A stretch of 64,000 nucleotides of DNA from Typhlomys cinereus (GCA_023101885.1 JALPQD010000304.1:2102015-2166014), one strand, 5' to 3'. Positions 47,565-59,294 are shown, numbered from the stretch's first letter. Notes: generated from the letters alone by a model not told the origin. Program-made: numbers and translations.

Positions 47565-48575
47565 ATCATTGCTTTTCACATATTAGATTCATGATAGTTT
47601 TGTAGTAGTGTGTTGTTTGGAGGAGTTCTTTATATTTTTCTTTATTTTGTCAGTAATGCCAGTATATATACACTGGCTTACTACGAAGAGAAATATATGA
47701 AGACAAAATTTTTGTTCTTGAAGCTGGAATTAGGAAAGAAGACCCAAATAATTCACATATCTTTATCTGTACCAGCATGTAATGTAGCTCCAGAGACACT
47801 TACATTTCAAGAATGCATGAAAGCCTCTTTAACTTAGCATCTCTTCCCTAACACAGGTATCGGTTAGTCTCATCAAAGAAATATGTTCAGTTACATTTCA
47901 CAGTAGATTACACATAAGAGAGCAAAAGTATATGCAAAAACAGAATAAGATACAGTCTCTGCTAAACTACTTCCCCTCTTATGTATTTGACATTATGAAT
48001 AAATTAACTTTTTCTAAGAGTTCTAGTAGTCTGATAATTAGCCTGGATTTGGAGTTGGGGCTTTATGTACAACATATCAGCTCCTGATGCTGTACAATGA
48101 AATGTACATTTACATGTATGTCCAGCAAGCACCTCTATACAAAAATTGACAAGTTTAGAGGAGATTATCATAAAACCTCTCACCATTTCTTTAAGGAGAA
48201 TTTCCTTACTTACTATTATCTGTGTGCTCTGTTGACATCTATTATAAGTATACAAGGTACAATAACAAAACACATTAAATTCATGAAAGAAAAGCTAAAA
48301 TTGGGCAGATTCCACTGCTTAGAAGTGTCAATAAGCATCTATTATAAGTCTTATCAGATTGTGATCAGTCAACATTATTATGTCTATGTTTATTCATTAA
48401 ACATAGACAACAAAAAGTCACCTTGGGATTGACAAGCATTCACAATACATGTGGATAGTGGATTACTTCAAATTAAACTGGTTCGGTACATGAGCAGATT
48501 CAGAACTTTGCTGCAGTTAGAATCAGATCATCTTTGCAAGGACAGTAGATCTTCCCAGGGTCTAATTATTCATTT
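47565..48575. other. No gene; unassigned DNA
   Basis: No supportable feature. The 111-codon frame at 48097-48432 lacks any motif and is AT-compositional. Confidence 0.4.
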
Positions 48576-48576
48576 T

Positions 48577-48690
48577 TATGGACTAATGATATGACTCAGC
48601 AAGTAAAAGCACCTGCAGACAAACCTTGAGAATTGACCCTACACAGTAGAAGAAGAGAACCGACACTCAAAAGTTACCTTGCAAACAAGA
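48577..48690 (+). mobile_element. Old B2/B3-like SINE fragment
   Basis: ATGACTCAGCAAGTAAAAGC, ACCTGCAGACAAACCTTGAG and GAAGAAGAGAACCGACACTC match the rodent B2/B3 order (GCTCAGC-GGTAAAGGCACTTGC, GAGGACCTGAGTTC, GGAGAGAACCGACTC). The 3' part merges into an L1 3' UTR. Confidence 0.65.
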
Positions 48691-49258
48691 GGAAGTCTAG
48701 TGCAATAGAAGGGCAGGGAAATAGACAAGAGCAACCAACCATAATACAGAGAACCAGCAACCCTGAAATACTCAACCAGAATCAGGCCAACATATATTTT
48801 CCCATCCTAAAGCTCAGGGAATCTTGCAGAAAAGAAGGTAGAAAAATTGTAAAGATCCTAAGGATGATGAGATCCACTGCTGCCAAAAGAATTCTACTCA
48901 GGGCACCAAGGCTACTACATCCAGAACCCACTGCCATGATTCTTAACCTCACCAGACCTGCACAATGTCTGACATTCCCCTATGGACTGAAGAGGATCTC
49001 AGGAGAAATGTTTGCATGGAGTGTGAACCTTAGGGGAGTGCGTTTATCGTTGGCTCTACCAAGGAAAGGGCCACTTGATCTGACACAGGGCCCTGAGCCC
49101 CCTCTGGAACAGATAATCCAGAGGGACAGGAAGGTGAGAGGAGGGGGGTGGATTGATGAAGGGAAGGAAAAGGGACAAAGAGGGTGAAGAAGTGAAGGGA
49201 GGGGGCACAGGGATAACTACTCATTAAACTTGTAAAACTAGAAGAAATAATTTTTAAA
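48690..49258 (+). mobile_element. L1 3' UTR, older type
   Basis: After a middle part with CACCAGACCTGCACAATGTC, the sequence shows GAAGAGGATCTCAGGAGAAA and TGTGAACCTTAGGGGAGTGC. The purine tract (GTGAGAGGAGGGGGGTGGAT to GGGAGGGGGCACAGGGATAA) and tail AACTTGTAAAACTAGAAG fit a rodent L1 3' UTR. Similar middle text occurs at about 55.85-56.0 kb. The 184-codon frame (48633-49187) that crosses it is a by-product of the purine-rich sequence. Confidence 0.65.
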
Positions 49259-49679
49259 AAAATTACCCTCTGGCTTTAATATACACTGTAGCATGTGTGT
49301 GTCCTACCATCTCTCTTTGAAGCAAATTACTATTTTTAATATTTACAATTAAGTTTCTTTGTGTTTAGTTTTCGTCTTCCTTTCTCTGAAAAAAAAAATT
49401 CCATCAATCCTAGTGCCTTCTCCTTATCTTAACATACAGTATCCAACAGCTTCTCACAAGCATGGGCACATGTAAGCACACACACAAGTGTGCATTTAAG
49501 CACACATATGTACTGATAATGGCATAGTCTTTATAAAGATATCTGATCTCGTCTCATCACCATTTACAACATGCATGTTTAGGTATAGTCTATAATCTTC
49601 ATATAATATATAAAATAAGAGTATTGAAAATAAGAAAGAATATTTAAAGCTATGAAAAAGGTCTCAAAGTAGTTTTAAT

Positions 49680-50305
49680 TTAAATTTTTCTAATGGTTAA
49701 AGAAGTTGAACACCTTTTAAGATAGTTCTTTAACATTTGAATTTCTTCTTGTGAAAAATCAATTTTCAGATCTGGTGTTCACTTTTAATTTGGTTGTTTG
49801 CTTTCTTGATGTTTAACTTTTTTAGTTACATATATGCTCTGGAGATTAATCCTCTGTCTGATACATATGTGACAAAGAATTCTCCCACTCCGGGATGTGT
49901 TTTTGCTTTATTGATAGTTTCTTGCACAGAATAAAAGCTTATTACTTTCATTAGATTTCACTTGTTGATTGTTGGTCTTACATCCTGTGCAAATGGGATC
50001 CTGCTCAGAAAGTCTTTTTCTAGACCAATCAGTTCAAGTACACTCCCATCCTTTCTTCAAGAAGTTTTAAAGTTTCAAGTTTAACATTGATCTCTTTGAT
50101 TTGTTTGGATCTATTTTTGGTACAAGGTGAAAGGAAACATCAATTTCCATTTTTCTACATGCAAATATCTGTTTTTCCCAGCATCATTTGTTGAAGAAGT
50201 GTCTTTTCTCTGTTCATCTATTCAGAACCTTTGTCAAAAATCAGGCAGCTATAGCTGTGTAAGCTTATATTTGGGTCTTCATATCTAATCTATTGATTGA
50301 TGTGT
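49680..50305 (-). mobile_element. Antisense L1 ORF2 3' part
   Basis: The reverse complement reads as L1 ORF2 C-terminal text. For example, + strand TGTTTTTCCCAGCATCATTT (about 50171) and TTGTCAAAAATCAGGCAGCT (about 50232) are the antisense of the well-known L1 ORF2 end region, and TTAATCCTCTGTCTGATACA (about 49845) is the antisense of the ATCAGACA-AGGATTAAT motif. Frames are broken. Confidence 0.82.
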
Positions 50306-50310
50306 CTTTC

Positions 50311-50560
50311 TTTTTTTTTTTTTAGGAACTAGAAAAATATGCCATTTTATTTATTGCAAAGAACATTCAAATAAGTGAAATTTTTACTGTAATGACAATT
50401 TCTATACACACAAATAGTTCCTAATAATTATGAAATCCTTACAAATGTTCAGAGAGGAACAAATATATATTGCTTACCATTTTGATTGTCTCCTGATTTT
50501 AGCATGTATTTTTCATATCCTTTTATTTGCTAATTTTAGCTAATCAAAAATCAAATTGAA
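50311..50560 (-). pseudogene. Possible retroposed mRNA 3' end (poly(A), AATAAA)
   Basis: On the minus strand the sequence ends with AATAAATAAAATGGCATATT, about 20 bases later followed by a poly(A) run (T tract at 50311-50323 on the + strand). That spacing is typical of an mRNA 3' end. Upstream sequence is unique in this window and not L1-like. I cannot identify a parent gene and no coding sequence is visible. Confidence 0.45.
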
Positions 50561-50574
50561 ATATAATCTTTTTA

Positions 50575-51240
50575 AACTTTTTTAAACATTTTTTATTATC
50601 TCCGTTCATACAAACTTAATAGGTACACCGGTTCCCTCCCTCCCTCCTCCCCCCCACCCCTCTGTTCACCCTCCCCTCACTCCTCCCTCCCCATACCCCA
50701 GTGCCTCCCCTCCCCCAATCCCCGGAGAATCCTTTAATGTGCATGCCTGACTCTCCTCCGGGTCCTCCTCTCCGAAGACATACAAGGACCCAGCAGCATG
50801 TCCCTGAACCTTTTCCTGTGTTCCCCTTAAGCATAGGAACACTATTTTGGCTGTCAATCCCTGCCTCCAAGGATCTTGGTGCTTTTAGCAAATGCTAGAC
50901 TTTGTGGGGACAATAGTGTGTTGGACATTGAGCAGGGCATGTAAAGTCCAATTATGATTGCTTCGGCCCTAACTTGTGTGGAGTATCTTGCATATCATTG
51001 CTCCTCCCATCCTTGTGCTCTTACCGCCCCCTCTTCCGCAAATTTCCCTGAGCTTCAGGATGGGAAGAGATTAGGCTGGCGTGTGATCTCACCAAAAGGG
51101 GAGGGCATATAGTCTGGCAGATAATAAGTAATCATTTTGCAAATGGGCGATTGACCCTTCCCTCATTGTGGTTTCCTACTTTTATTGCATATACCTTTGA
51201 ATATACTCTTATAACAAGAGTCTATTTTAACAGCTTTTTA
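50575..51240 (-). mobile_element. L1-type 3' end, copy 3, antisense, with longer 5' extension
   Basis: TTTTTTATTATCTCCGTTCA, CATACAAACTTAATAGGTAC, ACCGGTTCCCTCCCTCCCTC, a long pyrimidine tract and GGGTCCTCCTCTCCGAAGAC repeat the order of the 47.3 kb copy. It continues beyond that copy's truncation point (ATAGGAACACTATTTTGGCT) through sequence with several CpGs (CTTCGGCCC, ACCGCCCCCTCTTCCGC). The right limit is unclear. It may continue to about 51383. Confidence 0.7.
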
Positions 51241-51241
51241 T

Positions 51242-51655
51242 CTCTGGCCAGGGGGTGACATCCAAGACCCATCAGGATGGAGTGAAGGGCATTGCAGGAG
51301 CAGCAAAACCGAAAAAGAAAATCAACAAATCATAATCCAGAACTTCAGAGACTCTATATCAACCACCTGGAACTAGGCCAGCCTGATTGATGTCTTTCAT
51401 GGAAACAATTCATGGAGAAAAATGTGGGTGTGAAAGCATGTGAAGTATTTTAGTGACAATAAACATTAACTTTTCTTTTGTGAAAACTATTGATTTAATA
51501 TCATTTAAGTCACACTCTCTTGTTTCTCAAATCTTCCTCAACTCAGTTGTGAATAGTAAACTAGCATAATCCATCTGGAATTTTCTCCCAGACCTAACAA
51601 TCCCTGAGCTGAGACTACATTAAATTGCTGTTTGTTATAATTTTCTTTTTCTAAA
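51242..51655. other. Unassigned block next to L1 copy 3
   Basis: Contains TCCAAGACCCATCAGGATGG and AGGGCATTGCAGGAGCAGCA, and reads like retroelement or transcript sequence of unknown orientation. TGATTGATGTCTTTC at 51384-51398 closely resembles TGATTGATGTGTCTTTC at 50294-50310 and might mark the other end of an insertion. No coding call. Confidence 0.3.
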
Positions 51656-51660
51656 ACAAA

Positions 51661-51738
51661 AATAATTGAATCTGATTTGTCAACCTCCTTAGTTTCAACC
51701 TACTTACTAAGTAGGTTGATGAATCAGATTCAATTATT
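51661..51738. repeat. Compound inverted repeat (hairpin)
   Basis: Arms AATAATTGAATCTGATTTGT... (51661-51686) and ...AATCAGATTCAATTATT (51713-51738) pair at 24 of 26 positions. Inside, TCAACCTACTTA (51695-51706), one C, and TAAGTAGGTTGA (51708-51719) form a perfect 12 bp hairpin with a 1-base loop. The two hairpins share the segment AGGTTGA and so are mutually exclusive structures. Confidence 0.93.
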
Positions 51739-51739
51739 T

Positions 51740-54700
51740 GTAATATTCAATATCACACCCTTTAGTCACTGCCTTTTTTATGTAATTTTCTCTTTTTACC
51801 AGTTTCTATTTCCGAATACGCAGCGTATCCTGTGATTCTGATTTTTAATACTTCTGCTTTAAACAAGTGGGCAGTAACTATTGATATCATTGCCAAAGCA
51901 GATATCTGGATAGTTGTGGCGAGTTTGGGTTAGGAGTGAGTCATTTAGCTAATGCATGTGAATCTCCCTGAATGTTTTATTCATTGGCAGACTCCTCACT
52001 ATGTCTAGGGAGGCACTGATGTTCTTTTGCTATGAGAAATAGGGCCAGTGAAAAAATCACCTAATAGAGTTGGAGCAAATACAACAGACAAAACAATGAG
52101 GTTGCAGAAGGTTAGGGATGTTGTTCTGAAATGGAAGTCTTGCTTAAAGAAAGTGGCAGACATTCAATTTGATTGTTTCTTGTGTAAGCTATTTTTACAT
52201 TTCTTCCTTTCTGTTCCAAAAAGCTCAGGGACTTGCCACTGTTTAGCAAGGGTAGTGACAACACACTGCATCCACCCAGGGGACCAGCCAGAGTTGGCTA
52301 ATCTGATTCTTTTCTACCTTCACAGCAAAGATTGTTGAAGACACTTGAAGAAACTATGATGCAGGTAAAATTCAGGAACTGAATTTTGAACTTCCAAGAA
52401 GCTTTGGATCAATGTATATTTCCATGGATGAGATTTGGCATGAGAATAAGAATTTAGCAGAAGGAGAGGCATTTAGCCAAATAATATCTTTGCTAAGGTT
52501 AGCCACTCAAGCTAAAGAACTTCATAGGAAAAAAAGACCATTTGCCAGAAGAAAAATAATCAATAAAGACAAGGCAGTTAAGGCAGTTCACATGGGCAGA
52601 TGTTGAATCCCTGGCTGCTGAGTTACAATCATCATTCATCACCATAGATTCACTTTGCTGACTCAGAAGTTCATAGTTCAGTTACTACAGTAATAATGTA
52701 ATGTACTGTGGAGTTTATTTTAATGGCAGAATTAATTTTAACAGCTTTATAAATTACTTTAGTTCTGTATTTATAGAACCATTAAGGTTATAAAAGGGTC
52801 AGTCATAGCTTCACTTATACTTTACTGATTTTACAAAGGAGATCATATGTTATGCTGATATGAGTAAATTAAAAGATTTCAAAAGTTATTAGAAAAATCT
52901 ACCTTGCTGAGGAAAGAACTCATGTCTCATAACCCCCAGATACAACTGCTATCACATTTTCACAGTTAACCAGTTAATTCTCCCCAGCACCTGCTTTCTC
53001 ATGGGACTCAACAAATTGTGAAAAATCTAGTTACCTTGAAAAGCAAAGTGCTGATCAAAGGGAGGTACCACCAAGCTTCTTTGTAAGTGTCTCAGATGTG
53101 TTTCTTTTTTATCCATCATGTCCTTTTGCTTTAAACAGAGACTATGATCAGTTAAAGCTTATAAGAACTGTGAAAGAAAAGTTGGAAAAAAAACATGGAG
53201 TAAGTGACTATTTATTCCAACATATACAGTATAAATGTTATACTTAAAAGCAAATCCAAGAGGCTGTAGGAAAAGAAGCATGATACACGGTGAATCAATG
53301 TTGAAATGCATATGATTTTATAAGTCTCAATCCCAAACTCCTATTTAAAATTGACTGAGATATTTTCCTAGGAATAATAATCTTTGTGACTATGATTTCT
53401 AGAAAAATCACAAAGATGCTGTCAAACCTATTTCAGTAAGCAGCAAATGAACCTCGCTTGCAGACATAAATCATTAATCTTTAATCACTGGCCAATTTCT
53501 CAATAAGCTCATTGGCATGGAAATGCTAAGATACTCAAAGGATAGTTCTCACAAATCTGGCATGCATGGTTGGCTTGTGGGTTTAATTACTGTTTATGCA
53601 TCAGCAGGATCCAGGCTTTTGTATGTAATAAATAGAAGGCTGCCATGGTGTCCAGATGGTGTTAGATACAAAGCTCAGGGAGTATGTATTGAGATCACAA
53701 GACTGATTTTCTTTCTGTTTCCACCAGTTCAGTTGTAAAAATCACATTGGAAGTATGCCCACAAAGAATTCTGAATTGTGGAAACAATTGTGCTGCTATG
53801 TGAGTCACTTCGGGAAACATTTGTATGTAATATGATCATATCTGAAACCTTACAATGGTCTTAAAGCTGAATTTGTGCCATAATATGACAAGCTACTCAT
53901 TTATGTTTGAAAGACACAGGATGCATATATCTATCAAATGTCAAAACACTATATCTTGAAAGACAGCTTATAAAATAAATGAACTTAAGAATGTTGTTTC
54001 CCAATGATAGCTATAAACCAATCCTTTTTCAGACTAAAGAAATTCTCACTAGTTTCAACAGGCTTCCTCCTAGTACACTCCTGGAGCAATGAAAATATGT
54101 ACACGGTGTACCTTCTCTCATAGTCCCATGTCTTACTTTAATCTCATGTTATATTTTTACTGGCAATACTATAAAATAAATTCAGATATTTAAACAAAAA
54201 AATTACATATTGTCCAAGGACTCAGAAAGTCTCAAAAGCACCCCAACACATAGGGATCTGCCATTGCTCTTGGTTGCCCTCAGGAATCTAATAGTAAGAC
54301 CATATTGCTAAAGAAACCACATAAGTGGATCAAGGACATAGAGATAACAAGCTGAAACAGATCTGGACGCTTCTCTCTTGCTGGCCAGCTTTCATAGTGC
54401 CATAAGGTCTGATGCAGACTGACAGGGGAGAAAAATAATCAACACTTTCACCCAGCTGAGAATGCTGCAGGCTACCGTGACAATTATTCTGTAAGAGATG
54501 GCCACTGATACAATAGGATAGTATGAATGCTAGGGAGGTAACAAACTGCTTTCTAATTGGATTGAAATTCCACTTTTTGACAGGCAAGAATATATCAAAC
54601 CAAAAAAAAATGGAAGACTATGGGCCATAGGTAGAAATAAACTACTAAGGTTGAATTATAAGTATTTATTAACAAACTTTCATCTAAACATTTATCATTG
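51740..54700. other. No gene; unassigned DNA
   Basis: 3 kb without a supportable gene. Short + strand frames at 52048-52338 (96 codons) and 52412-52606 (64 codons) are not low complexity, but show no domain, no good splice frame and no partner exon. They may be remains of an old retroelement interior. Confidence 0.4.
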
Positions 54701-54705
54701 TAGTC

Positions 54706-54767
54706 ATAGATTAGGTCAATTCTCAACCCTAGACAAATAGATTAGGTCAATTCTCAACCCTAGACAA
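54706..54767. repeat. Perfect 31 bp tandem duplication
   Basis: The unit ATAGATTAGGTCAATTCTCA... (31 bases) occurs at 54706-54736 and again without change at 54737-54767. Confidence 0.97.
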
Positions 54768-54812
54768 AGATATATCCTTTTACAAAGGATTGTCTTTTAA
54801 AATAGCAAGAAA

Positions 54813-55111
54813 GGGGCTGGAGAGGTGGCTCAGGGGTTAAGCCTCCGCCTTGCAGGTGGAAGGTCCTGAGTTCGGATCCCAGATCCCACGTATAGACGCC
54901 ATGCGGAAGCAGGGGCGGCCTGCGCTTCTGGTCCTGGTGGGGCGGAGCCTGTGAATCCCAGGGCAGAAGGAGGTGGAGGCATCCGTGGTGGTTCGCGAAT
55001 TCATCCGTGGTTCTACACATACACAGACACACACACACACAGACACACGCGTGCGCACATACACAAGCATATGCACACAGTTGAATAAATAATAATAATA
55101 ATAATAAAAAA
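54813..55111 (+). mobile_element. Young tRNA-derived SINE, copy 8
   Basis: Sense copy: GGGGCTGGAGAGGTGGCTCA head, B box GAGTTCGGATCC, GC-rich body with CpGs, CA tract with ACGCGTGCG, and tail GTTGAATAAATAATAATAAT. Target-site duplications TTTTAAAATAGCAAGAAA (about 54795-54812) and TTTTAAATAGCAAGAAA (55112-55128) differ by one A. Confidence 0.96.
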
Positions 55112-55355
55112 TTTTAAATAGCAAGAAAATGGAATCAGCCAACATGTCCATCAACAGAAGAATGGGTAATGAAACTGTGGTTTCATTATTTATCTATGTA
55201 GATGACAATATCATACAATTTGCTGGTAAATGAATGGAACTATAAAATATAACATTAAACAAGGTATTACAGACAAAGAAAAATGATACATGTTCTGTCT
55301 TATATGTAGATGCTAGAATTAAACACTTGACAAGTATTTGACTTGAAAAAATAAG
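55112..55355 (+). mobile_element. L1 ORF2 end / 3' UTR relic
   Basis: AACATGTCCATCAACAGAAG, AATGGGTAATGAAACTGTGG and TCTGTCTTATATGTAGATGC follow the classic L1 3' text (AAATGCCCATCAACAGATGA, ATGGATAAAGAAAATGTGG, CACTTATATG). SINE copy 8 inserted at its left edge and another SINE follows. Confidence 0.75.
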
Positions 55356-55359
55356 GGAA

Positions 55360-55660
55360 GGTGTTTTTCTTCTGTGTGTGTATGTGGGGGTGGGGGGGTA
55401 AATCAGTGTGGACTTATGTAACAAAGGACACATCAGTGCGTTTGCTTGTGGAGACCTCAGAGGTCATCATGAATCGTCCTGGATTAGTCTATCTCATTCC
55501 TTTGCTCTGGAGTTTCCCATGATCCACTTCCAGGACTGAAAGTGCAGGTCACAGTCATTTCACCCTTGTGTTTTTATGTGGGATCTGAAATCACAACTCA
55601 TGGCCTTTTGCTTGAGAGTCAAAGGCTGAGTCTCTACAGCCATCTCTGCAGCCCTTGAAC
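55360..55660 (-). mobile_element. Older B2-like tRNA SINE, antisense
   Basis: GTGTGTGTATGTGGGGGTGG, then GGACACATCAGTGCGTTTGC, CATGAATCGTCCTGGATTAG, GGGATCTGAAATCACAACTC (reverse B-box region) and CATCTCTGCAGCCCTTG (reverse head). It is of the same subfamily as the 36.0 and 39.3 kb copies but more diverged. Confidence 0.75.
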
Positions 55661-55769
55661 GTGTTTAATGCAGAGAACCATAGTAATTGAAGTGTAGAGA
55701 TTAAGTGACTGTGGACTGCAAAGTCCTAAATAGTACATCAGAATTACTCCCTACCTCAAGGCACAAGGA

Positions 55770-56280
55770 TCATTGCAGAAGAGAAGACAGTAAGAATGTA
55801 AGAGTCTGAGGCTGGGGAGAGGTTCTTCCAGACAATATTCCCTCTTTATAACATGGCTATTATACTCAAGAACTCACCAAACCTATATCTAATTCTGCAA
55901 AACCTGTGCAATATTTGGCCTATCAACATTTCACCGTGGTAAGAGGAAGATCTCATGAGACACCACTTTCCTGAAATACTATTGAAGGTTATTTCCAGAC
56001 AAGACAAAGGAGCTACTTTCCTCAGTGATTCACCCACTGATAAATCATTCATGCCCCAACAAATACTCAGGCACTTGGCAATACAGGTATACCAAATGAA
56101 AACCAGTGGGCTACATGCACAGGAAGACATGAAAGTAGGAAGAAGACTGACTGAAAAGGAGAATTTAGAGGGAAAGGAGGAAGTATGGGACTGGGTAGTA
56201 AGAGACGAAAATGACATAAATTTATTATATTCCTTTGTGAAAGCTTCAGAGAACAAAAATCATAAACTTGCATATTGATA
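55770..56280 (+). mobile_element. L1 3' UTR relic, older type
   Basis: GAGTCTGAGGCTGGGGAGAG, AAACCTGTGCAATATTTGGC and GTAAGAGGAAGATCTCATGA resemble the 48.9 kb L1 3' UTR (CCTGCACAATGTCTGACATT, AGAGGATCTCAGGAGAAA). A purine-rich GGAGAATTTAGAGGGAAAGG stretch and tail complete it. With 55112-55355 it probably forms one L1 split by a SINE. Confidence 0.6.
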
Positions 56281-56284
56281 ATTA

Positions 56285-56620
56285 CCTTTTTATATAATTG
56301 GTTTTACAGTTTGCTCCACACTGTTAAATTCTGTTCTCACTCACTACAGAATTTTCAACATATGGATGATAAAACATTTTCAATGTCATTTTGTTTGCTT
56401 TGAATTGCTTTATAGCAACACTTAAGAAAGGAAACTGATCAAAACTCTTTAAAATCTTCTTTCATATTTTTGTGTTGAAGACAAAGTTATCAAAAAATGA
56501 GGGAAAAATCATATCATTAATTCCAGGCTTCAGTAAATATTTTCTTACAGACTTAAAGAGTCAAATATTAAGACAAAAATACTTATAAGAAAGGATATTA
56601 TTTTATTTAAAAAATTATGT
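56285..56620. other. No gene; unassigned DNA
   Basis: No supportable feature. Confidence 0.35.
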
Positions 56621-56629
56621 GAGAACAAA

Positions 56630-56785
56630 TAAGAGAGGCAGACAAAGAAACACAGACATGATAAGGTGCACAGGTGGAGGTCAAAGAACAGTTTTTCTTC
56701 CACCATATGGTTATTTAAGGCTCAACTTAAATCTCTAGGTTTGCAAGCACACATCTTACCTACTGAACCTTCTCACACGTCTCCA
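56630..56785 (-). mobile_element. Old rodent SINE (B3/B4-like), antisense
   Basis: GGTGCACAGGTGGAGGTCAA, then TTTGCAAGCACACATCTTAC and CTACTGAACCTTCTCACACG correspond to the antisense of a tRNA-headed rodent SINE (GTGGAGGTCAGAGG, CAAGCA-TTTACC-ACTGAGCCATCTC). Confidence 0.6.
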
Positions 56786-56789
56786 AGAA

Positions 56790-59100
56790 AGGACATTGTT
56801 TTCAAGTTGTTTTAAACAAAACTTCTGAGCTGCTATAATTGTTCTTCCCTTTTAGGAAGCAGTTAACATTCCTGAGAAATTGCTTGTCCAATTTTACAGC
56901 AAATATCAATAGTTTTAGAAACACAAAACCTATCTTCTTGTTTCTTGTTCTTAAGAGCCTAACATGTCTTTCAAAAAAGCAACTATGGTATAACTAACAT
57001 GTAACTTTCAATGAAAGATGAATACAACTTCATAACAATAATCTAGCATACTATTTCTTTTATAAAATATTTATACCAAGGAAGAAATATAGAAAACATC
57101 TGATTTGAAATATAATTTTAATTATTGTTGCCAACTTCTAATCTGAAAACTTCTATTAATGCAAACAGTAAGTAGTATGTAATTGTTAAGGAAAATTATG
57201 GAGAAGTCAGATATTTAAATAAAAATCTATAAGAAAAATCTAAAACATTGAAATAGGTCAATGCACATTGTTATCTGTTTTAAGATAAGCATCTTTGAAA
57301 TATATTGGATGAAATATTTTGATGAAGTAGAGTTAGTAGAATATACTTATGGAAGCAAGCAAGTTTGATTCCAACCACATAGCATACATGCAAGACAATT
57401 CTATATGACTGTACAATTCATATAGACGATGAGACCTGTGGTGATATTTCAACTGTTTTACACAAAATATGAAGAAAAATGTCCACAGAATCTTTCTTCA
57501 TCATGTCCCCAAATCTTTAGCAACTCAAACTCTATAAATAGTATAAAAGGTAAATTTAGTATATTCATACACATATTATATATATATATAGTGTATATAT
57601 TTACATATATTACATATAAGGCAATTTTATAAATGTTAAACACAGCCATCGCTAAAATGCATATAGTTTACAGTATATAATTCAATTCTATAAAGTCTGA
57701 AAACTTTCAGAACTGAGTGATTGTAATGCAGGCTTTGTTGGTAGTTGACTGGGACTAGAAAAGAACACTGGGTAGTTCAGTGGGTTCTAAGAGAGTTTGA
57801 GAACTAATTTAGATACTGATTGTATGCATACATTTTCATTTTTATGAACTTCAGTGATGTTGAATGTGCATATGTGTTTGTGTATGTGAGGATGCACGTG
57901 CTTATTCAAGAATATATTTAATGTGGAACAATTCCCCTCCCAAATGATGTACTCATATATCATAAATCAAAAGTTTGCAAAGTAGAAATTAGCCCCATAA
58001 TTCATGTTACTGTCCTATGCCAGTGAGAGAATGGGATGTATTTACAGAAAAATCTTTCTTGTTATTAGAGAATAAACCTCATATGACATAAACAATGGAA
58101 ATTGAATTGTTATTTCCTACTGCAAAGAAAGAGCATTTTACTGGTTAGCTTGAGATTGAAATGGACATCACAGATTCACCTATATGCCAAAAAAAGAGCC
58201 AATAATATTCTAATTCCAGATATAAACATATCTTGTGAATAGAGTAACATTTATGCTATCTATACTACATTCCCTCCTGCTATTGCTTTAAAATACAACA
58301 GGACAGGATGCCATGAGATTTTCATTTTAAGAAATATTAAATCTTTGAGAGAAAGCCTGTGCAATCACATAGACTAATAGTTGGTTCCTGGAAAAATTCA
58401 GAACGGAATTCATGCAACCCAACATTAAAGCTCCTTTTTCAGTTAGAACCATATTTTTATTTTTGAAATTTGATCTCATACATTATGTACTGCTGCTATA
58501 TATATAAATTATATATAATTATGAATATTTATGAATGTAGCAAATTTAGACATAAGCTTGGAAGATTACAACATATCAAGAGTTTATTTCTATCTATGTC
58601 TGGGTATCTGGCTAGGTAAAGTTTTCAATGTTTCCAATGAAAAGTTTTCAGAAACTTCTTTTTGTGTCTAATGCAACTCTGAGTGATGTTTTTGTTAGTC
58701 ATTTGAGCAGGCATCATATTTCAATACTGAAAGGCAAAGATGAAGATATCCCAATGAGAAAAAGTAGAGAGAAGAACACATCACCCTAAACATTTCTTCT
58801 CTCTATAAGGTGACTTTTCCTGGAGAGACATGGACACACCTACTCATCCCAGACAGGGAACCAATGGTAGCCAGAATAAGAATTCCAGCAAAGCAAACTG
58901 GTGAACCAATGAGGTTACTGGGGTTACTTAGAGGCTTAGTGTCACTTGCAGAAAGATGGATGATTCAAAGGCAGCTGCTTCCTGCACAAGTCCTCTGAAG
59001 CCTGATTGATCACTCTTGAACAATATATCCTTGGATATTACTGCATATCTAGCAGGAAGTTTCATAAATCAAAAACTCTCCTTCAGGAAGAATCAAAGAG
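56790..59100. other. No gene; unassigned AT-rich DNA
   Basis: 2.3 kb with a short TA tract near 57580-57610 and 58497-58530. Frames of at most 67 codons show no domain. No RNA gene or named repeat. Confidence 0.4.
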
Positions 59101-59107
59101 GTTAATT

Positions 59108-59290
59108 CCTTAAAGTTTGTGGCTTATATGGAGAAGTTCCAAATCAAGAGAGACTTTGCCTCAAACAAGTAGTGGAATGCAACTGAGGACTGACACCCTA
59201 GGGTATTGTCCTCTGACCTCCACATAAGAGCTGTGAAGCACGCATATCTGCATACATGAACAAACATGTATTTTATTATTAACAATAATA
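59108..59290 (+). mobile_element. Old B3/B2-like SINE, 3' part
   Basis: TGCAACTGAGGACTGACACC, then GGTATTGTCCTCTGACCTCC and CATGAACAAACATGTATTTT follow the typical 3' end of rodent B2/B3 SINEs (CTGAGGAATGACACC, GTTGTCCTCTGGCCTCCACA). An AATAAT-rich tail follows. Confidence 0.7.
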
Positions 59291-59294
59291 ATAA

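Noticed and set aside
48633..49187. 184-codon open frame
   Set aside because: It starts in an old SINE and runs through the purine-rich L1 3' UTR, which has few stops by composition. No protein family is recognisable.
52412..52606. 64-codon frame that looks protein-like
   Set aside because: It is tempting because its composition is balanced and Lys-rich at the end, but no motif, upstream exon or downstream continuation could be shown.
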